From positions 824,234 to 888,233 of the forward strand of contig NZ_QKLW01000001.1 in NCBI RefSeq assembly GCF_003208215.1: 64,000 nt of DNA. Direction: 5' to 3'. The DNA comes from Marinomonas alcarazii. Lineage in GTDB: Bacteria; Pseudomonadota; Gammaproteobacteria; Pseudomonadales; Marinomonadaceae. How positions within the stretch are numbered: position 1 is the stretch's first letter; each line of letters starts with the position of its first letter. Made by a program: the position numbers and the translations under genes. Of the stretch, positions 52,566 through 61,928 are shown in pieces. The notes beneath the pieces are model-generated. The model was not told the DNA's origin. It made no database searches and worked only from the letters and a program-made list of their open reading frames with translations.

Positions 52566-52596
52566 AAAAAAGCGAAGATTAGTCTTCGCTTTTTTA
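52566..52596. terminator. Bidirectional terminator, topA operon and lexA
   Basis: AAAAAAGCGAAGA-TTAG-TCTTCGCTTTTTT, 13-bp symmetrical stem with A-run and T-run on its two flanks, between convergent units ending at 52531 and 52631. Confidence 0.93.
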
Positions 52597-52630
52597 TTAA
52601 ATGGCAAGACAGTAAAGCAGAATTGCTACC

Positions 52631-53254
52631 TTATAGGCCTTGTCGTATCACACCGACAGATAAGCCTTCAATAGCAAAATCTTCACTTTCAAGATCAACA
52701 ATAATGTCGTTAAATTCGTCGTTCTCTGGTATGAGTCTAACAATACTGCCTTTTTGTTCAAAGCGTTTTACTGTTACTTCATCGCCAATACGAGCCACAA
52801 CAATTTGGCCATTACGTACAGAGTTGGTTTTATGAACGGCGAGTAAATCGCCTTCCATAATGCCGATATCTTTCATACTGGTTCCTGAGACGGAAAGGAA
52901 GTAGTCCGCCTGAGGAGAAAACATTGCCGCAGGTATATTCACATGGGACGCGATATTCTCTTGTGCCAAAATAGGGTAACCTGCAGCGACTTTGCCTATA
53001 ACGGGTAGGCCAAGGTCGTCGACAGAGTCATTGCTTGGCTCATTGTCAATTAAGCGTATTCCGCGTGATGCGCCAGATAGCATCTCGATCGCGCCTTTTT
53101 TACATAAGGCTTTTAGATGCTCTTCGGCTGCATTGGGGGATTTAAACCCAAGTCGGCGCGCTATTTCTGCTCTCGTAGGTGGAAACCCCGTTTCGGTAAT
53201 AAACTCGCGAATGGTTTCTAGTACGTCAGATTGTCTTTTGGTTAATTTAATCAT
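52631..53254 (-). CDS. lexA: LexA repressor
   Basis: SOS repressor-protease of 207 residues. The N-terminal winged helix-turn-helix ([39 protein letters not shown]) binds SOS boxes. The autocleavage site is at AAGYP near residue 89, followed by the peptidase S24 domain with serine in [14 protein letters not shown] and lysine in [20 protein letters not shown]. It is divergent from dinG and preceded by two SOS boxes, so autorepressed. Confidence 0.97.
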   Translation of the reverse strand: MIKLTKRQSDVLETIREFITETGFPPTRAEIARRLGFKSPNAAEEHLKALCKKGAIEMLSGASRGIRLIDNEPSNDSVDDLGLPVIGKVAAGYPILAQENIASHVNIPAAMFSPQADYFLSVSGTSMKDIGIMEGDLLAVHKTNSVRNGQIVVARIGDEVTVKRFEQKGSIVRLIPENDEFNDIIVDLESEDFAIEGLSVGVIRQGL

Positions 53255-53261
53255 AGGGTAT

Positions 53262-53277
53262 CTGGTTGTTTATACAG
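53262..53277. promoter_or_regulatory. LexA (SOS) box, lexA-proximal
   Basis: CTGGTTGTTTATACAG fits CTG-N10-CAG. It lies 8 bases before the lexA start, in a position to block lexA translation or transcription initiation. Confidence 0.88.
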
Positions 53278-53280
53278 TTA

Positions 53281-53296
53281 CTGTTATTATATACAG
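53281..53296. promoter_or_regulatory. LexA (SOS) box, dinG-proximal
   Basis: CTGTTATTATATACAG fits CTG-N10-CAG with an AT-rich core. It is 3 bases from the first box and 27 bases before dinG, so the pair probably controls both divergent genes. Confidence 0.9.
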
Positions 53297-53323
53297 CATT
53301 CCTAACTATACTCAATGATATAA

Positions 53324-55447
53324 ATGCTTTCAGATGAACTAAAAACACAAATTCAACTCGCATACCGAGCTTCTTTGGATGCGAAGTCCCATAAACCAAG
53401 GGCCGGGCAGCGCCAGATGATTGGTGCAATCGCTCGCACCTTAGGCAATATAAAACGTGACTCTGAAGGCCAACGCCTTGATGAGAAGCATGTTGCCGTT
53501 ATCGAGGCGGGAACAGGGACAGGTAAAACCTTATCTTATTGCCTTGCCGCCATCCCTATTGCCAAAGCACGTGGTCTGAAATTGATTATTTCTACCGCCA
53601 CAGTGGCCTTACAAGAACAGATCTTACATAAAGAGCTGCCCAATCTATTGGAGCATACCGATCTTTCGTTCAAGTACACGCTTGCTAAGGGCCGAGGCCG
53701 TTACCTTTGCCTGAACAATCTTGAAAGCTTTCTGAGTTCGGAAGAACATGCCATGGAAGATATGTTTGCTGGCTTATTCGAGCAGCACCTTCACTCTGAT
53801 GACATAAACACCGTTCTTTACCAAGAAATGGATGCGGCGTTATCTAAAGGTGACTGGGATGGAGATAAAGATAACTGGGCTGGCGTGGTGCGAGATCAAG
53901 ACTGGCGGCGACTTACAACAGACCATCAGCAGTGCACAAATCGTAACTGTGCGAATTATTCCGCTTGTCCATTTTTTAAAGCTCGCGCTGAAATTGAAGT
54001 GGCGGATGTTATTGTTGCTAACCATGACTTAGTACTTGCTGATTTATCACTAGGTGGCGGAGCAATTCTTACACCGCCAAAAGAAACGATTTATGTTTTT
54101 GATGAAGGTCATCACCTTCCGGACAAAGCCATAGGGCATTTTCGCCATGAAGTTCGGTTGCAGCAAAGTATTACCTGGTTACGCCAGCTAGAGAAAAACT
54201 TAGTGAACCTTAAACAAGAGCTAACGGATGACGTGAGTTTGACCGGGCAACTCTTGCTTAAAATTCCTCAGCAAATACAAAGTATTGTTAATTTTATTCA
54301 ATATGCACAACAAGGTTTAGCGCCTTATATTCAAGGGTTGGGGCTGGATCAAGAAAATAACCAACATAGGTTTGAGTTTGGTCAGGTACCAGATGAATTG
54401 CGCCAGTTAGCATACAGTTTACAAACCTCGTACCAAAAGTTGTTCAACAACATAGAAAGCATCCAAGATGAATGCAAAAAGACCAAGCAAAACGAAGGGA
54501 TGGGCGTGACGCCTGAAACCGCGGAAACCTGGCAGCCTATTTTGGGAGTAGTTCTTGGGAGGCTGGAGCAATGTGTTGGTTTATGGCAATTGTATTCAAC
54601 CGTCGATGACCAGAACTTCCCGCCCAATGCTCGATGGTTGGTTTTGTCCGGTCAAGGTATGGAACAAGATATTGAGCTGGGGGCTTCTCCGATTTTGGCG
54701 GCCAATACATTAAGGCAGCAGCTTTGGGATAAATGTTTTGGTGCCGTCGTTACATCAGCAACATTAACGGCATTGAATCAATTTCATCGATTTAATATGC
54801 GCTCTGGTGTGCCTCGTGACAGTGAATATTTACGTGTTTTAAGTCCTTTTGATTTCCAAGAAAATGGACGTTTAGTGGTACCCGATATGGAGCATGAGCC
54901 TAATCGTGTTGAGCAACATACGGATGAAATAGTGCGCTATCTTGAAGCGCATGTTGATACCAAAAAAGCCAGTTTGGCGCTTTTTTCTTCCCGTCGACAA
55001 ATGGAAGAGGTATCGAAATCACTTTCTTCCAGCTTGCAGGAAATATTACTCATGCAAGGAGAGCAGTCGAAACGCGTTATTCTGGATTCTCATAAAGCAA
55101 GAGTGGATGAAGGAAAGGGGAGCTTATTGCTAGGCTTAGCAAGTTTTGCAGAAGGTGTGGATCTGCCAGGAGATTATTTAACCTGTGTTTATATCGCCAA
55201 AATCCCATTTGCAGTGCCTGATGACCCCGTTGAAGCAACGCTGGCGGAGTGGATAGAAAAGCGTGGTGGCAATCCATTTATGGAAATCACCATCCCAGAT
55301 GCATCTTTGCGCTTAGTCCAAGCTACGGGGCGGCTATTAAGAAGCGAAACGGATAAAGGTGAAATTCACATATTGGATAAGCGTTTACGCACTAAGCGTT
55401 ATGGTAGTCAGCTTATTAATAGTTTACCGCCATATCGTTATCAATAA
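53324..55447 (+). CDS. dinG: ATP-dependent DNA helicase DinG
   Basis: XPD-like superfamily 2 5'-3' helicase of 707 residues. Walker A is EAGTGTGKTLSY near 63-74. Iron-sulphur cluster cysteines are C127-like in GRGRYLCLNNL and the C-x4-C-x4-C set in CTNRNCANYSACPFFKARAE. Walker B is VFDEGHHLPD. C-terminal helicase motifs include LGLASFAEGVDLPGD and LVQATGRLLRSETDKG. It is divergent from lexA with two SOS boxes between, so DNA-damage induction is expected. Confidence 0.95.
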   Translation: MLSDELKTQIQLAYRASLDAKSHKPRAGQRQMIGAIARTLGNIKRDSEGQRLDEKHVAVIEAGTGTGKTLSYCLAAIPIAKARGLKLIISTATVALQEQILHKELPNLLEHTDLSFKYTLAKGRGRYLCLNNLESFLSSEEHAMEDMFAGLFEQHLHSDDINTVLYQEMDAALSKGDWDGDKDNWAGVVRDQDWRRLTTDHQQCTNRNCANYSACPFFKARAEIEVADVIVANHDLVLADLSLGGGAILTPPKETIYVFDEGHHLPDKAIGHFRHEVRLQQSITWLRQLEKNLVNLKQELTDDVSLTGQLLLKIPQQIQSIVNFIQYAQQGLAPYIQGLGLDQENNQHRFEFGQVPDELRQLAYSLQTSYQKLFNNIESIQDECKKTKQNEGMGVTPETAETWQPILGVVLGRLEQCVGLWQLYSTVDDQNFPPNARWLVLSGQGMEQDIELGASPILAANTLRQQLWDKCFGAVVTSATLTALNQFHRFNMRSGVPRDSEYLRVLSPFDFQENGRLVVPDMEHEPNRVEQHTDEIVRYLEAHVDTKKASLALFSSRRQMEEVSKSLSSSLQEILLMQGEQSKRVILDSHKARVDEGKGSLLLGLASFAEGVDLPGDYLTCVYIAKIPFAVPDDPVEATLAEWIEKRGGNPFMEITIPDASLRLVQATGRLLRSETDKGEIHILDKRLRTKRYGSQLINSLPPYRYQ

Positions 55448-55555
55448 TGTAAATCAACAAACCGTAAGCAAGGGGTGATAAAACCGTATCATTTAGGTAC
55501 ACTCCTTGCACTGATAATTAACCTCAAAACATAATAGAAGCGTATAGATTCCAAT

Positions 55556-56920
55556 ATGGAAAACCAAAATCAAGAAGTGTCATCAGAAACCTCTACAAAA
55601 CCTAAGCGTACTCGTCGTCCTAACAAACGACCTAAAAGTAACAATGCTGAATCTAGCAGTGCAAATAACCAAGCTAATACAAAAGCAAAAGAAGTAAAAA
55701 ATACTGCTGGAAATGCCAAAGGTCATATTTGGTCGATCGAAGATTTCCCTGTTGCTGAAGTAGAAGGTAAATTGCGTTTCCATGATTTAAACCTTCCTGA
55801 CAGAGTTCTTAAATCTATCTCTGAAATGGGTTTTGAGTATTGCAGTGAAATTCAGGCTGAAACCTTACCTATGACGCTGTTGGGTTATGACATTATTGGT
55901 CAGGCTCAAACCGGTACAGGTAAGACTGCGGCTTTTCTAATCGCCATGATTAGTGATTTCCTTGATTACCCACTAGAAGAAAAGCGCGCCAATAACTTTG
56001 CCCGCGGATTGATTATTGCACCGACTCGTGAATTGGCTATTCAGATTGCTGATGAAGCCATTAAGCTAACGTCTAACTGCCATTTAAATGTTGTTACTTT
56101 GGTGGGTGGATTAAGCTACGAGAAGCAAAAGATCGCAGTGGAAACAGAGAATGTTGACATTTTGGTTGCCACGCCTGGTCGCTTATTGGATTTTGCTCGC
56201 AGCCGAAAAGTTCAATTAGGCAAAGTAGAGTGTTTGGTTCTTGATGAAGCTGACCGCATGTTGTCTATGGGATTCATTCCTGATGTGAAAAGCATTATTC
56301 GCATGACGCCACACAAAGAAACCAGACAAACTATGCTGTTCAGTGCGACTTTCCCTAAGGATATCCAGGCTTTGGCTCAGCAATGGACTTATTTCCCTAA
56401 AGAAGTGTCGGTTGTGCCAAAAGAAGCGACAAATAAGAATATAGATCAGGTGATTTATACTGTTGAAGCAGAGCAAAAATGGCCTGTTTTACAACAGCTG
56501 ATCGACAAGAACGGCGGTCAACGAACCATCATTTTTGCTAATCGTCGAGATGAAACTCGTGATCTTTTTGAGCGCCTACGTAAAGCCAATATTAACTGCG
56601 CTATTTTGTCTGGGGAAGTTGCCCAAGATAAGCGTGTTAAAACTTTGAAGAATTTCAAAGACGGTGTGATTCAAGTGCTTGTAGCAACAGATGTCGCTGG
56701 ACGTGGTATCCATGTTGATAATGTCGAGTTAGTAGTTAACTACTCATTGCCAGAAGACCCTGAAGACTACGTACATCGAATTGGCCGTACTGGACGTGGT
56801 GGTGAGACAGGGAAATCTGTTAGCTTCGCCAGTGAAGACGATGCGTTTATGATTCCAGAAATCGAAAGGGTTGTTGGTGAAAGTATCCGCTGCGAGTATA
56901 TGGTCGATACATCGCTATAA
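55556..56920 (+). CDS. DEAD-box RNA helicase, RhlB-like
   Basis: A 454-residue DEAD-box helicase. A basic, low-complexity N-terminal extension (about 1-55, rich in K, R, N and S) precedes the core: GFEYCSEIQAETLP (Q motif), AQTGTGKT, APTRELA, VLDEADRMLSMGF, LFSATF, then HRIGRTGRGG. The linker WSIEDFPVAEVEGKLRFHDLNLP resembles the RhlB proteins of Pseudomonas relatives, which work with RNase E. The gene is followed 26 bases later by selO but has its own upstream region. Confidence 0.93.
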   Translation: MENQNQEVSSETSTKPKRTRRPNKRPKSNNAESSSANNQANTKAKEVKNTAGNAKGHIWSIEDFPVAEVEGKLRFHDLNLPDRVLKSISEMGFEYCSEIQAETLPMTLLGYDIIGQAQTGTGKTAAFLIAMISDFLDYPLEEKRANNFARGLIIAPTRELAIQIADEAIKLTSNCHLNVVTLVGGLSYEKQKIAVETENVDILVATPGRLLDFARSRKVQLGKVECLVLDEADRMLSMGFIPDVKSIIRMTPHKETRQTMLFSATFPKDIQALAQQWTYFPKEVSVVPKEATNKNIDQVIYTVEAEQKWPVLQQLIDKNGGQRTIIFANRRDETRDLFERLRKANINCAILSGEVAQDKRVKTLKNFKDGVIQVLVATDVAGRGIHVDNVELVVNYSLPEDPEDYVHRIGRTGRGGETGKSVSFASEDDAFMIPEIERVVGESIRCEYMVDTSL

Positions 56921-56948
56921 ACATCGCTTAACTTTTAAGTGAGATATG

Positions 56949-58370
56949 ATGAATTTAGAGCATCACTTTGCAAGTTTGGGTGAGGCGTTTTCTTCGAAAA
57001 CTCTCATCCAGCCACTTCATGAGCAGCGATTGGTAGAATTTAATCAATCGCTCGCTACCTTTCTGTCTATTGATATTAAATCCAATGAAACCAAGCGTAT
57101 CTTAAGCGGTGAAGAAGCTCTGCCTTCGAGCCTAAGCATGGTTTATGCTGGGCATCAATTTGGCGGTTTTTCGCCTCAGCTTGGGGATGGGCGAGGTGTT
57201 TTGCTAGGTGAGGTGCGTGGTCAAGACGGGCGATTATATGACCTGCATATGAAAGGCGCTGGTCTGACACCCTATTCTCGACGTGGTGATGGGCGCGCCG
57301 TTTTACGCTCCTGCATACGTGAATATTTGGCGAGTGAGGCGATGACAGCTTTGTCTGTGCCTTCGTCCAGAGCTTTGGCTTTGTATGACAGTCGAGAAGC
57401 GGTGTATCGAGAAACTCCAGAAGCAGGCGCCATGTTGCTAAGAACAGCGCAAGGCCATATCCGCTTTGGTCATTTTGAGTACTTTTTTTATCAAGGTAAG
57501 CAGGATGAACTTGATCAGCTTATAGAATATTGTCTGAAGCATTACTACCCAGATAGTTTAAAGGCACAATCCCCATTAGAAGACATGTTAACCGAAGTGG
57601 TTAAGCGCACAGCAAGAATGGTTGCTAAATGGCAGGCAGTCGGGTTTCAGCACGGTGTGATGAATACGGATAACTTTTCATTTACTGGCGAGACGATTGA
57701 TTATGGTCCGTATGGTTTCATGGAGGATTATGAGCCTAATTGGGTTTGCAATCACTCAGACTATGAAGGGCGTTATGCATTTTCTCGTCAGCCAGGCGTG
57801 GGCTTATGGAACTTAAATTGTTTGATGCGCTGTTTTTCAAAGCATCTTGAGAGAGACCAGCTTATTGCTATTCTTAAATGTTATGAGCCAGAACTTCAAG
57901 CTCATTACGATGTCTTGATGATGAAGAAGATGGGGTTAAACTCCGTTGACGCTCTGCATGAGTTATTACCTCCATTGCTGGTTATTTTAGCGGCTGAAAA
58001 AATGGATTATACGGTCTTCTTTCGTATTTTGAGTCATCTTGAAAAAGACGACTTTACGCCTTTGCTGGATGAGGTGGTTGACCGTGAACGATTGAACCAA
58101 TGGCTTGATCGTTACTTGTCAATAAGGCTATCAGAGCAAAGCAATTGGGAGCAGACTGGTAATCTGATGCTGCAAACAAACCCCAAATTTATTTTAAGAA
58201 ACTACTTGGCTCATGAGGCCATTTTAGCAGCGGAGCGTGGAGATTATTTGCCATTTCGACGTTTGTTAAATGTGCTAAATACGCCATTTGATGAACACCC
58301 TGAGTCAAGCGCATTGGCTCAAAGAGCTCCGGAATGGGGTAAGTCTTTAGAAGTTAGTTGTTCGTCCTAA
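56949..58370 (+). CDS. selO: Protein adenylyltransferase SelO (YdiU)
   Basis: Pseudokinase-fold enzyme that AMPylates protein hydroxyl side chains, 473 residues (family about 480). The start at 56949 is chosen because GTGAG is 5 bases upstream; the adjacent ATG 56946 is too close. Conserved blocks are MVYAGHQFGGFSPQLGDGRG, DLHMKGAGLTPYSRRGDGRAVLRSCIREYLASEAM, and the metal/active loop FQHGVMNTDNFSFTGETIDYGPYGFMEDY. The C-terminus lacks the C-x2-U/C tail seen in some members, ending instead LEVSCSS with one cysteine; that tail should be compared with relatives. Confidence 0.95.
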   Translation: MNLEHHFASLGEAFSSKTLIQPLHEQRLVEFNQSLATFLSIDIKSNETKRILSGEEALPSSLSMVYAGHQFGGFSPQLGDGRGVLLGEVRGQDGRLYDLHMKGAGLTPYSRRGDGRAVLRSCIREYLASEAMTALSVPSSRALALYDSREAVYRETPEAGAMLLRTAQGHIRFGHFEYFFYQGKQDELDQLIEYCLKHYYPDSLKAQSPLEDMLTEVVKRTARMVAKWQAVGFQHGVMNTDNFSFTGETIDYGPYGFMEDYEPNWVCNHSDYEGRYAFSRQPGVGLWNLNCLMRCFSKHLERDQLIAILKCYEPELQAHYDVLMMKKMGLNSVDALHELLPPLLVILAAEKMDYTVFFRILSHLEKDDFTPLLDEVVDRERLNQWLDRYLSIRLSEQSNWEQTGNLMLQTNPKFILRNYLAHEAILAAERGDYLPFRRLLNVLNTPFDEHPESSALAQRAPEWGKSLEVSCSS

Positions 58371-58406
58371 AAGTATTTGACGATTTCAAAAAGAGAAATA
58401 ATCATA

Positions 58407-59435
58407 ATGAAGCATTCAGTTTGTGTGTTAGGTGGTGGCAGTTTTGGTACAGCATTGGCGAATATTATGGCCAATAATGGTCATCAGGTTAGTCAATGGA
58501 TGCGCAATGAAGAGCAAGTAGAAGAGATTAATTTAACGGGGTTAAATAGCCGTTATTTGCCAAATGCGCCTTTGCACAGAGAGCTATTGGCGACAAGTAA
58601 TCTTGAGCAAGCAATTCGAGAAAGTGATACTGTTTTCGTATCTATTCCATCTAAGTCATTTGAGCAAGTTGTGCATCGAATTGAGCCATTATTGACGGCA
58701 GATAAAATACTGATCAGCACGACTAAGGGATTTAATCCAAATCGTTTTGAACTTATGAGTGATGTTTTGCGTCGAAACTCTATCACGCAAAAAATTGGTG
58801 TTTTGAGTGGGCCCAACCTAGCTAAAGAAATTGCTGCAGGACAAATGACAGGGTCTGTTATTGCCAGTGCTGATGATTTAGTTCGCCAACGTGTTATCGA
58901 GTTACTTAAATCTCCAACTTTTCGAGTTTATGAAAATCGCGATAGCAAAGGTGTGGAGTTGGCTGGGGCATTAAAGAACATTTATGCCATAGTGTGCGGA
59001 CTTGCTAAAGCATTGAATGTTGGCGAAAACACGATGTCGATGATAATGACTCGTAGTCTAGCTGAAATGAGCCGTTTTGCTGTGCACTTTGGTGCGAACC
59101 CTATGACTTTTCTTGGTTTAGCTGGAATGGGGGATTTGATTGCCACTTGCACTTCACCACTAAGCCGAAATTATCGAGTTGGTTTTGCTATTGGTTCCGG
59201 TGAAAATCTAGACGATGCCGTTGGTGGTATTGGCGAAGTTGCGGAAGGTGTGAATACATTAAAAATGGTGGTTGAAGAGGCTCATAAACATGGGCTTTAT
59301 ATGCCACTTGCGGAAGGTCTTTCTAAATTATTGTTTGATAATGCCAAGCTTGAATCATTGATTGGATCAATGATGACGGGTGAGCAAAAATGGGATGTCG
59401 AATTTGCGACAAATGAGGAGAGTGACAATGTCTAA
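58407..59435 (+). CDS. gpsA: Glycerol-3-phosphate dehydrogenase [NAD(P)+] GpsA
   Basis: Makes sn-glycerol-3-phosphate for phospholipid synthesis. From ATG 58407 it has 342 residues (family about 335-340); ten upstream in-frame codons are disregarded. The Rossmann start is CVLGGGSFGTALA. ISTTKGFNPN, GPNLAKEIAAGQMTG, and the catalytic lysine in ELAGALKNIYAI are typical, with GMGDLIATC and SRNYRVG near the substrate site. The start codon of the DUF4389 gene overlaps its last codons. Confidence 0.97.
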   Translation: MKHSVCVLGGGSFGTALANIMANNGHQVSQWMRNEEQVEEINLTGLNSRYLPNAPLHRELLATSNLEQAIRESDTVFVSIPSKSFEQVVHRIEPLLTADKILISTTKGFNPNRFELMSDVLRRNSITQKIGVLSGPNLAKEIAAGQMTGSVIASADDLVRQRVIELLKSPTFRVYENRDSKGVELAGALKNIYAIVCGLAKALNVGENTMSMIMTRSLAEMSRFAVHFGANPMTFLGLAGMGDLIATCTSPLSRNYRVGFAIGSGENLDDAVGGIGEVAEGVNTLKMVVEEAHKHGLYMPLAEGLSKLLFDNAKLESLIGSMMTGEQKWDVEFATNEESDNV

Positions 59436-59712
59436 GCCAGGCTATGCAGATCAAGGTTTTTGGTTTCGTATTATTTTTATGTTGTTGTACTGGGTTGTCT
59501 TAAATGTTGCTGTGACAGTATTTGGGGTGCTTTTGGTTATCGTGAGTTTAATTAAACTTGGTTCTAAGCATGAGCCAGTGATGTTATCTTCATGGTTAAA
59601 TCGTTTGGCTTCATTTATTCAGCAAATTTTTTCGTTTATGGCTTATAAGACGGAAGAAAAACCGTATCCGTTTCAGCCTTGGCCGCATGTAGAGGCGGAT
59701 GATGAAGCTTAA
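59428..59712 (+). CDS. DUF4389 membrane protein
   Basis: A 94-residue protein with two hydrophobic segments. GAGGAG lies 8 bases before ATG 59428 and decides the start, which overlaps gpsA by 8 bases. GFWFRIIFMLLYWVVLNVAVTVFGVLLVIVSLIKLG and the end YPFQPWPHVE are typical of DUF4389 proteins, which occur next to gpsA and sixA in Pseudomonas relatives. The role is unknown; the conserved location suggests envelope or lipid metabolism. Confidence 0.9.
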   Translation: MSKPGYADQGFWFRIIFMLLYWVVLNVAVTVFGVLLVIVSLIKLGSKHEPVMLSSWLNRLASFIQQIFSFMAYKTEEKPYPFQPWPHVEADDEA

Positions 59713-60178
59713 GCGCTTATATGTCTTACGCCATGGCAATGCTCAGCCTTATGGATACGATCTAGACGAGCGCAGGGAACTCACTGAACTTGGTGTGGCG
59801 GAAGTAAAAATGGCGGCGCTTGCCTTTCAATCAAGGGCAGAAGCTTTTGATGTCGCTTTTGTTAGTCCTTATGTTCGTGCTCAGCAAACAGCTAAAGTGT
59901 TTTTATCAAGCTTGGATGTATCCGTTGAGCAAAAAACTTGCCCTTTAATTACCCCAGATGGCCGTAATATGGATGTGGCGCTTTGGTTAAATGATCAGCC
60001 ATATGAATCCATTTTGCTCGTTACGCACCAGCCATTTGCTCACCAATTTGTTGATTATCTAGTTGATGAGCCACTGCCGGTTAATTTTGCGATGACGACA
60101 GCGACTTTGGCGTCAGTTGAAGGCGAGCTATTCGCAAATGCTTGCTGTCAATTTCGTTGGAGCGAGTCTCCTTCGTAA
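59702..60178 (+). CDS. sixA: Phosphohistidine phosphatase SixA
   Basis: Histidine-phosphatase family enzyme of 158 residues that removes phosphate from histidine phosphotransfer proteins. The RHG motif is in LYVLRHGNAQ at the N-terminus; the second histidine is in LLVTHQPFAHQF. GAGG precedes ATG 59702 at suitable spacing; a second ATG at 59699 is adjacent. It overlaps the DUF4389 gene by 11 bases. The hydrolase gene starts 43 bases later. Confidence 0.92.
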   Translation: MKLKRLYVLRHGNAQPYGYDLDERRELTELGVAEVKMAALAFQSRAEAFDVAFVSPYVRAQQTAKVFLSSLDVSVEQKTCPLITPDGRNMDVALWLNDQPYESILLVTHQPFAHQFVDYLVDEPLPVNFAMTTATLASVEGELFANACCQFRWSESPS

Positions 60179-60220
60179 TTATCTTGTCGAATTTTTGTTA
60201 TTGGTAAAGATAGAAACTCT

Positions 60221-61084
60221 ATGGGAAATGAAATTGTTTATAAGCTGCCGCATACTGAAATATCTGGTATGCAATGGCTGCCAAAAAAGACATCAGACCT
60301 AAAAGTATTATCACTTCATGGGTGGCTGGATAATGCAGCCAGCTTTGCTAACTTATCACCTCACTTATCTGATTTTTCTCATGTTGCCTTGGATTTTGCT
60401 GGGCATGGTTTGTCTTTGCATCGACCTGCCGGCAGTTTTTATCATCTGTGGGATTACGCATTGGATGTTGTGTCTATACTTAATCAATCAAAACAGAGTG
60501 TTTGGTTAATAGGTCACAGTATGGGTGGAGCCGTTGCGATGTTGGTGGCAGCTATAGCACCAGACAAAATTCGTGGCTTAATTATTTTAGACAATATGGG
60601 GCCGCTCACTGATAGCCCTGAAAATCGTGTTGTCACTCTACAACGTGCGGTTAATAAAATGTCTAAGCATCGCCATGGTAGAGAAACAAGCTACCCAACG
60701 CAAGAAGCAATGATAACGGCGAGAATGGAGGGCTTTACCTCGATTTCCAACAGTGCTTCTAGGTTGCTGGTTGAACGCGGCGCTAAGCAAAACTCCGATG
60801 GTGTTTGGGCATGGCGTCACGATAGAAAATTAACGTTTCCATCGCCTTTTCGAATGGATGAGGCGAGTGTAGAAACCTTTATTCAGGAAATTAAATGCCC
60901 AACCTTGGCATTGGTTGCTAAAGATGGTGTTTATCAAAATGACCAACAGTTAGTTGAAAAACGAGCGGCTCAATTTCCATGGATTAAGTTGAAATGGCTG
61001 GAGGGGAACCATCACTTTCACCTAGAGCCAGATACCTGTTTTGCTGTGGCAACCGAAATTCAGCGGTTTATTGACCAAAACTAG
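60221..61084 (+). CDS. Alpha/beta hydrolase
   Basis: Soluble alpha/beta-fold hydrolase of 287 residues. LSLHGWLDNAASF is the oxyanion loop, the nucleophile is S100 in GHSMGGAVAM, the acid is probably in LVAKDGVYQND, and the histidine is in GNHHFHLEPD. No lid domain specific to lipases is evident. It belongs to a gpsA-DUF4389-sixA-hydrolase-DUF4892 order found in Pseudomonas relatives; the substrate is not known. Confidence 0.92.
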   Translation: MGNEIVYKLPHTEISGMQWLPKKTSDLKVLSLHGWLDNAASFANLSPHLSDFSHVALDFAGHGLSLHRPAGSFYHLWDYALDVVSILNQSKQSVWLIGHSMGGAVAMLVAAIAPDKIRGLIILDNMGPLTDSPENRVVTLQRAVNKMSKHRHGRETSYPTQEAMITARMEGFTSISNSASRLLVERGAKQNSDGVWAWRHDRKLTFPSPFRMDEASVETFIQEIKCPTLALVAKDGVYQNDQQLVEKRAAQFPWIKLKWLEGNHHFHLEPDTCFAVATEIQRFIDQN

Positions 61085-61124
61085 TGTGTTAATACGCCCT
61101 GTACTAGGGTGATGGGAAGGTAAT

Positions 61125-61919
61125 ATGGTTAGGTTTCGTGGAATTTTTTGTTCTTTACTGTTAGGCAGTAGTGCTTCTTTCGCGGCTTTGTTGGATGTCG
61201 AGCCTTATCGTGATGCTCAATTGGTTAAAAGCTATTCTAAATCTGAAGAGTTAGTTGAAATTCCTCTGAGTAAAATACGCAGAGCCGGGAGTGGCTGGGA
61301 GCCAGAGTCGGTCATTCGTTTACAGGGCGAGTATTTTTCTTCCCTATATAAAGTAAACCGAAATGCGCTTTTACCTGACGTATATGAACATTACCGAAGT
61401 CAGATGTTATCTAGCGGTCGCAATGTTTTATTTGAATGTGAAAGCCGTAGTTGCGGAAGCAGTAATGCGTGGGCAAATAATTTCTTTCAGGATTATTTGT
61501 TGTATGGATCGGACAGCAGTCAATATTTATTGGTCGTGCAAGATCAGCAAGATATCTATCAGGTTTTGTATATAAATCGTCGTGGCGCTGGTGATGTAAT
61601 GATCCGCCTAGATGAGGTGAAATCCACTGAGGGACAAGACACGTCAATAAATATTGTTGCTCAAATGGATGTTAATGACATTCCTCGTATTCGTCGTTTT
61701 ATTAGTAGCTTGCCTGCTGGACAGAATGTCGTAGGCTTTGTTACGAGTGAAAAAAGCAATCTTTTTACTTCAATCGAAGCGGGAGATAGATTAATTTCAC
61801 AGGTGTCTGCAGGCATAGGCGAGCGTCTACAATCACGGGTGCGTTTTATTAATTTGGCAGACCTTGGTCGAGAGGCGCTAGGTGTAAACCGAATTTCTTT
61901 TGTTTATGTTCGTCGTTAG
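61125..61919 (+). CDS. DUF4892 family exported protein
   Basis: A 264-residue protein with a signal peptide (about 1-20, GIFCSLLLGSSASFAA). YPYRDAQLV-type beginnings and the pair FECESRSCGSSNAWANNFF, whose two cysteines probably form a periplasmic disulphide, are the DUF4892 hallmarks. A second half with FISSLPAGQNVVGFVTSE may be a small alpha/beta domain. The family is periplasmic and unassigned. The patatin gene begins within 10 bases of its stop. Confidence 0.88.
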   Translation: MVRFRGIFCSLLLGSSASFAALLDVEPYRDAQLVKSYSKSEELVEIPLSKIRRAGSGWEPESVIRLQGEYFSSLYKVNRNALLPDVYEHYRSQMLSSGRNVLFECESRSCGSSNAWANNFFQDYLLYGSDSSQYLLVVQDQQDIYQVLYINRRGAGDVMIRLDEVKSTEGQDTSINIVAQMDVNDIPRIRRFISSLPAGQNVVGFVTSEKSNLFTSIEAGDRLISQVSAGIGERLQSRVRFINLADLGREALGVNRISFVYVRR

Positions 61920-61928
61920 GTGGTAGTA

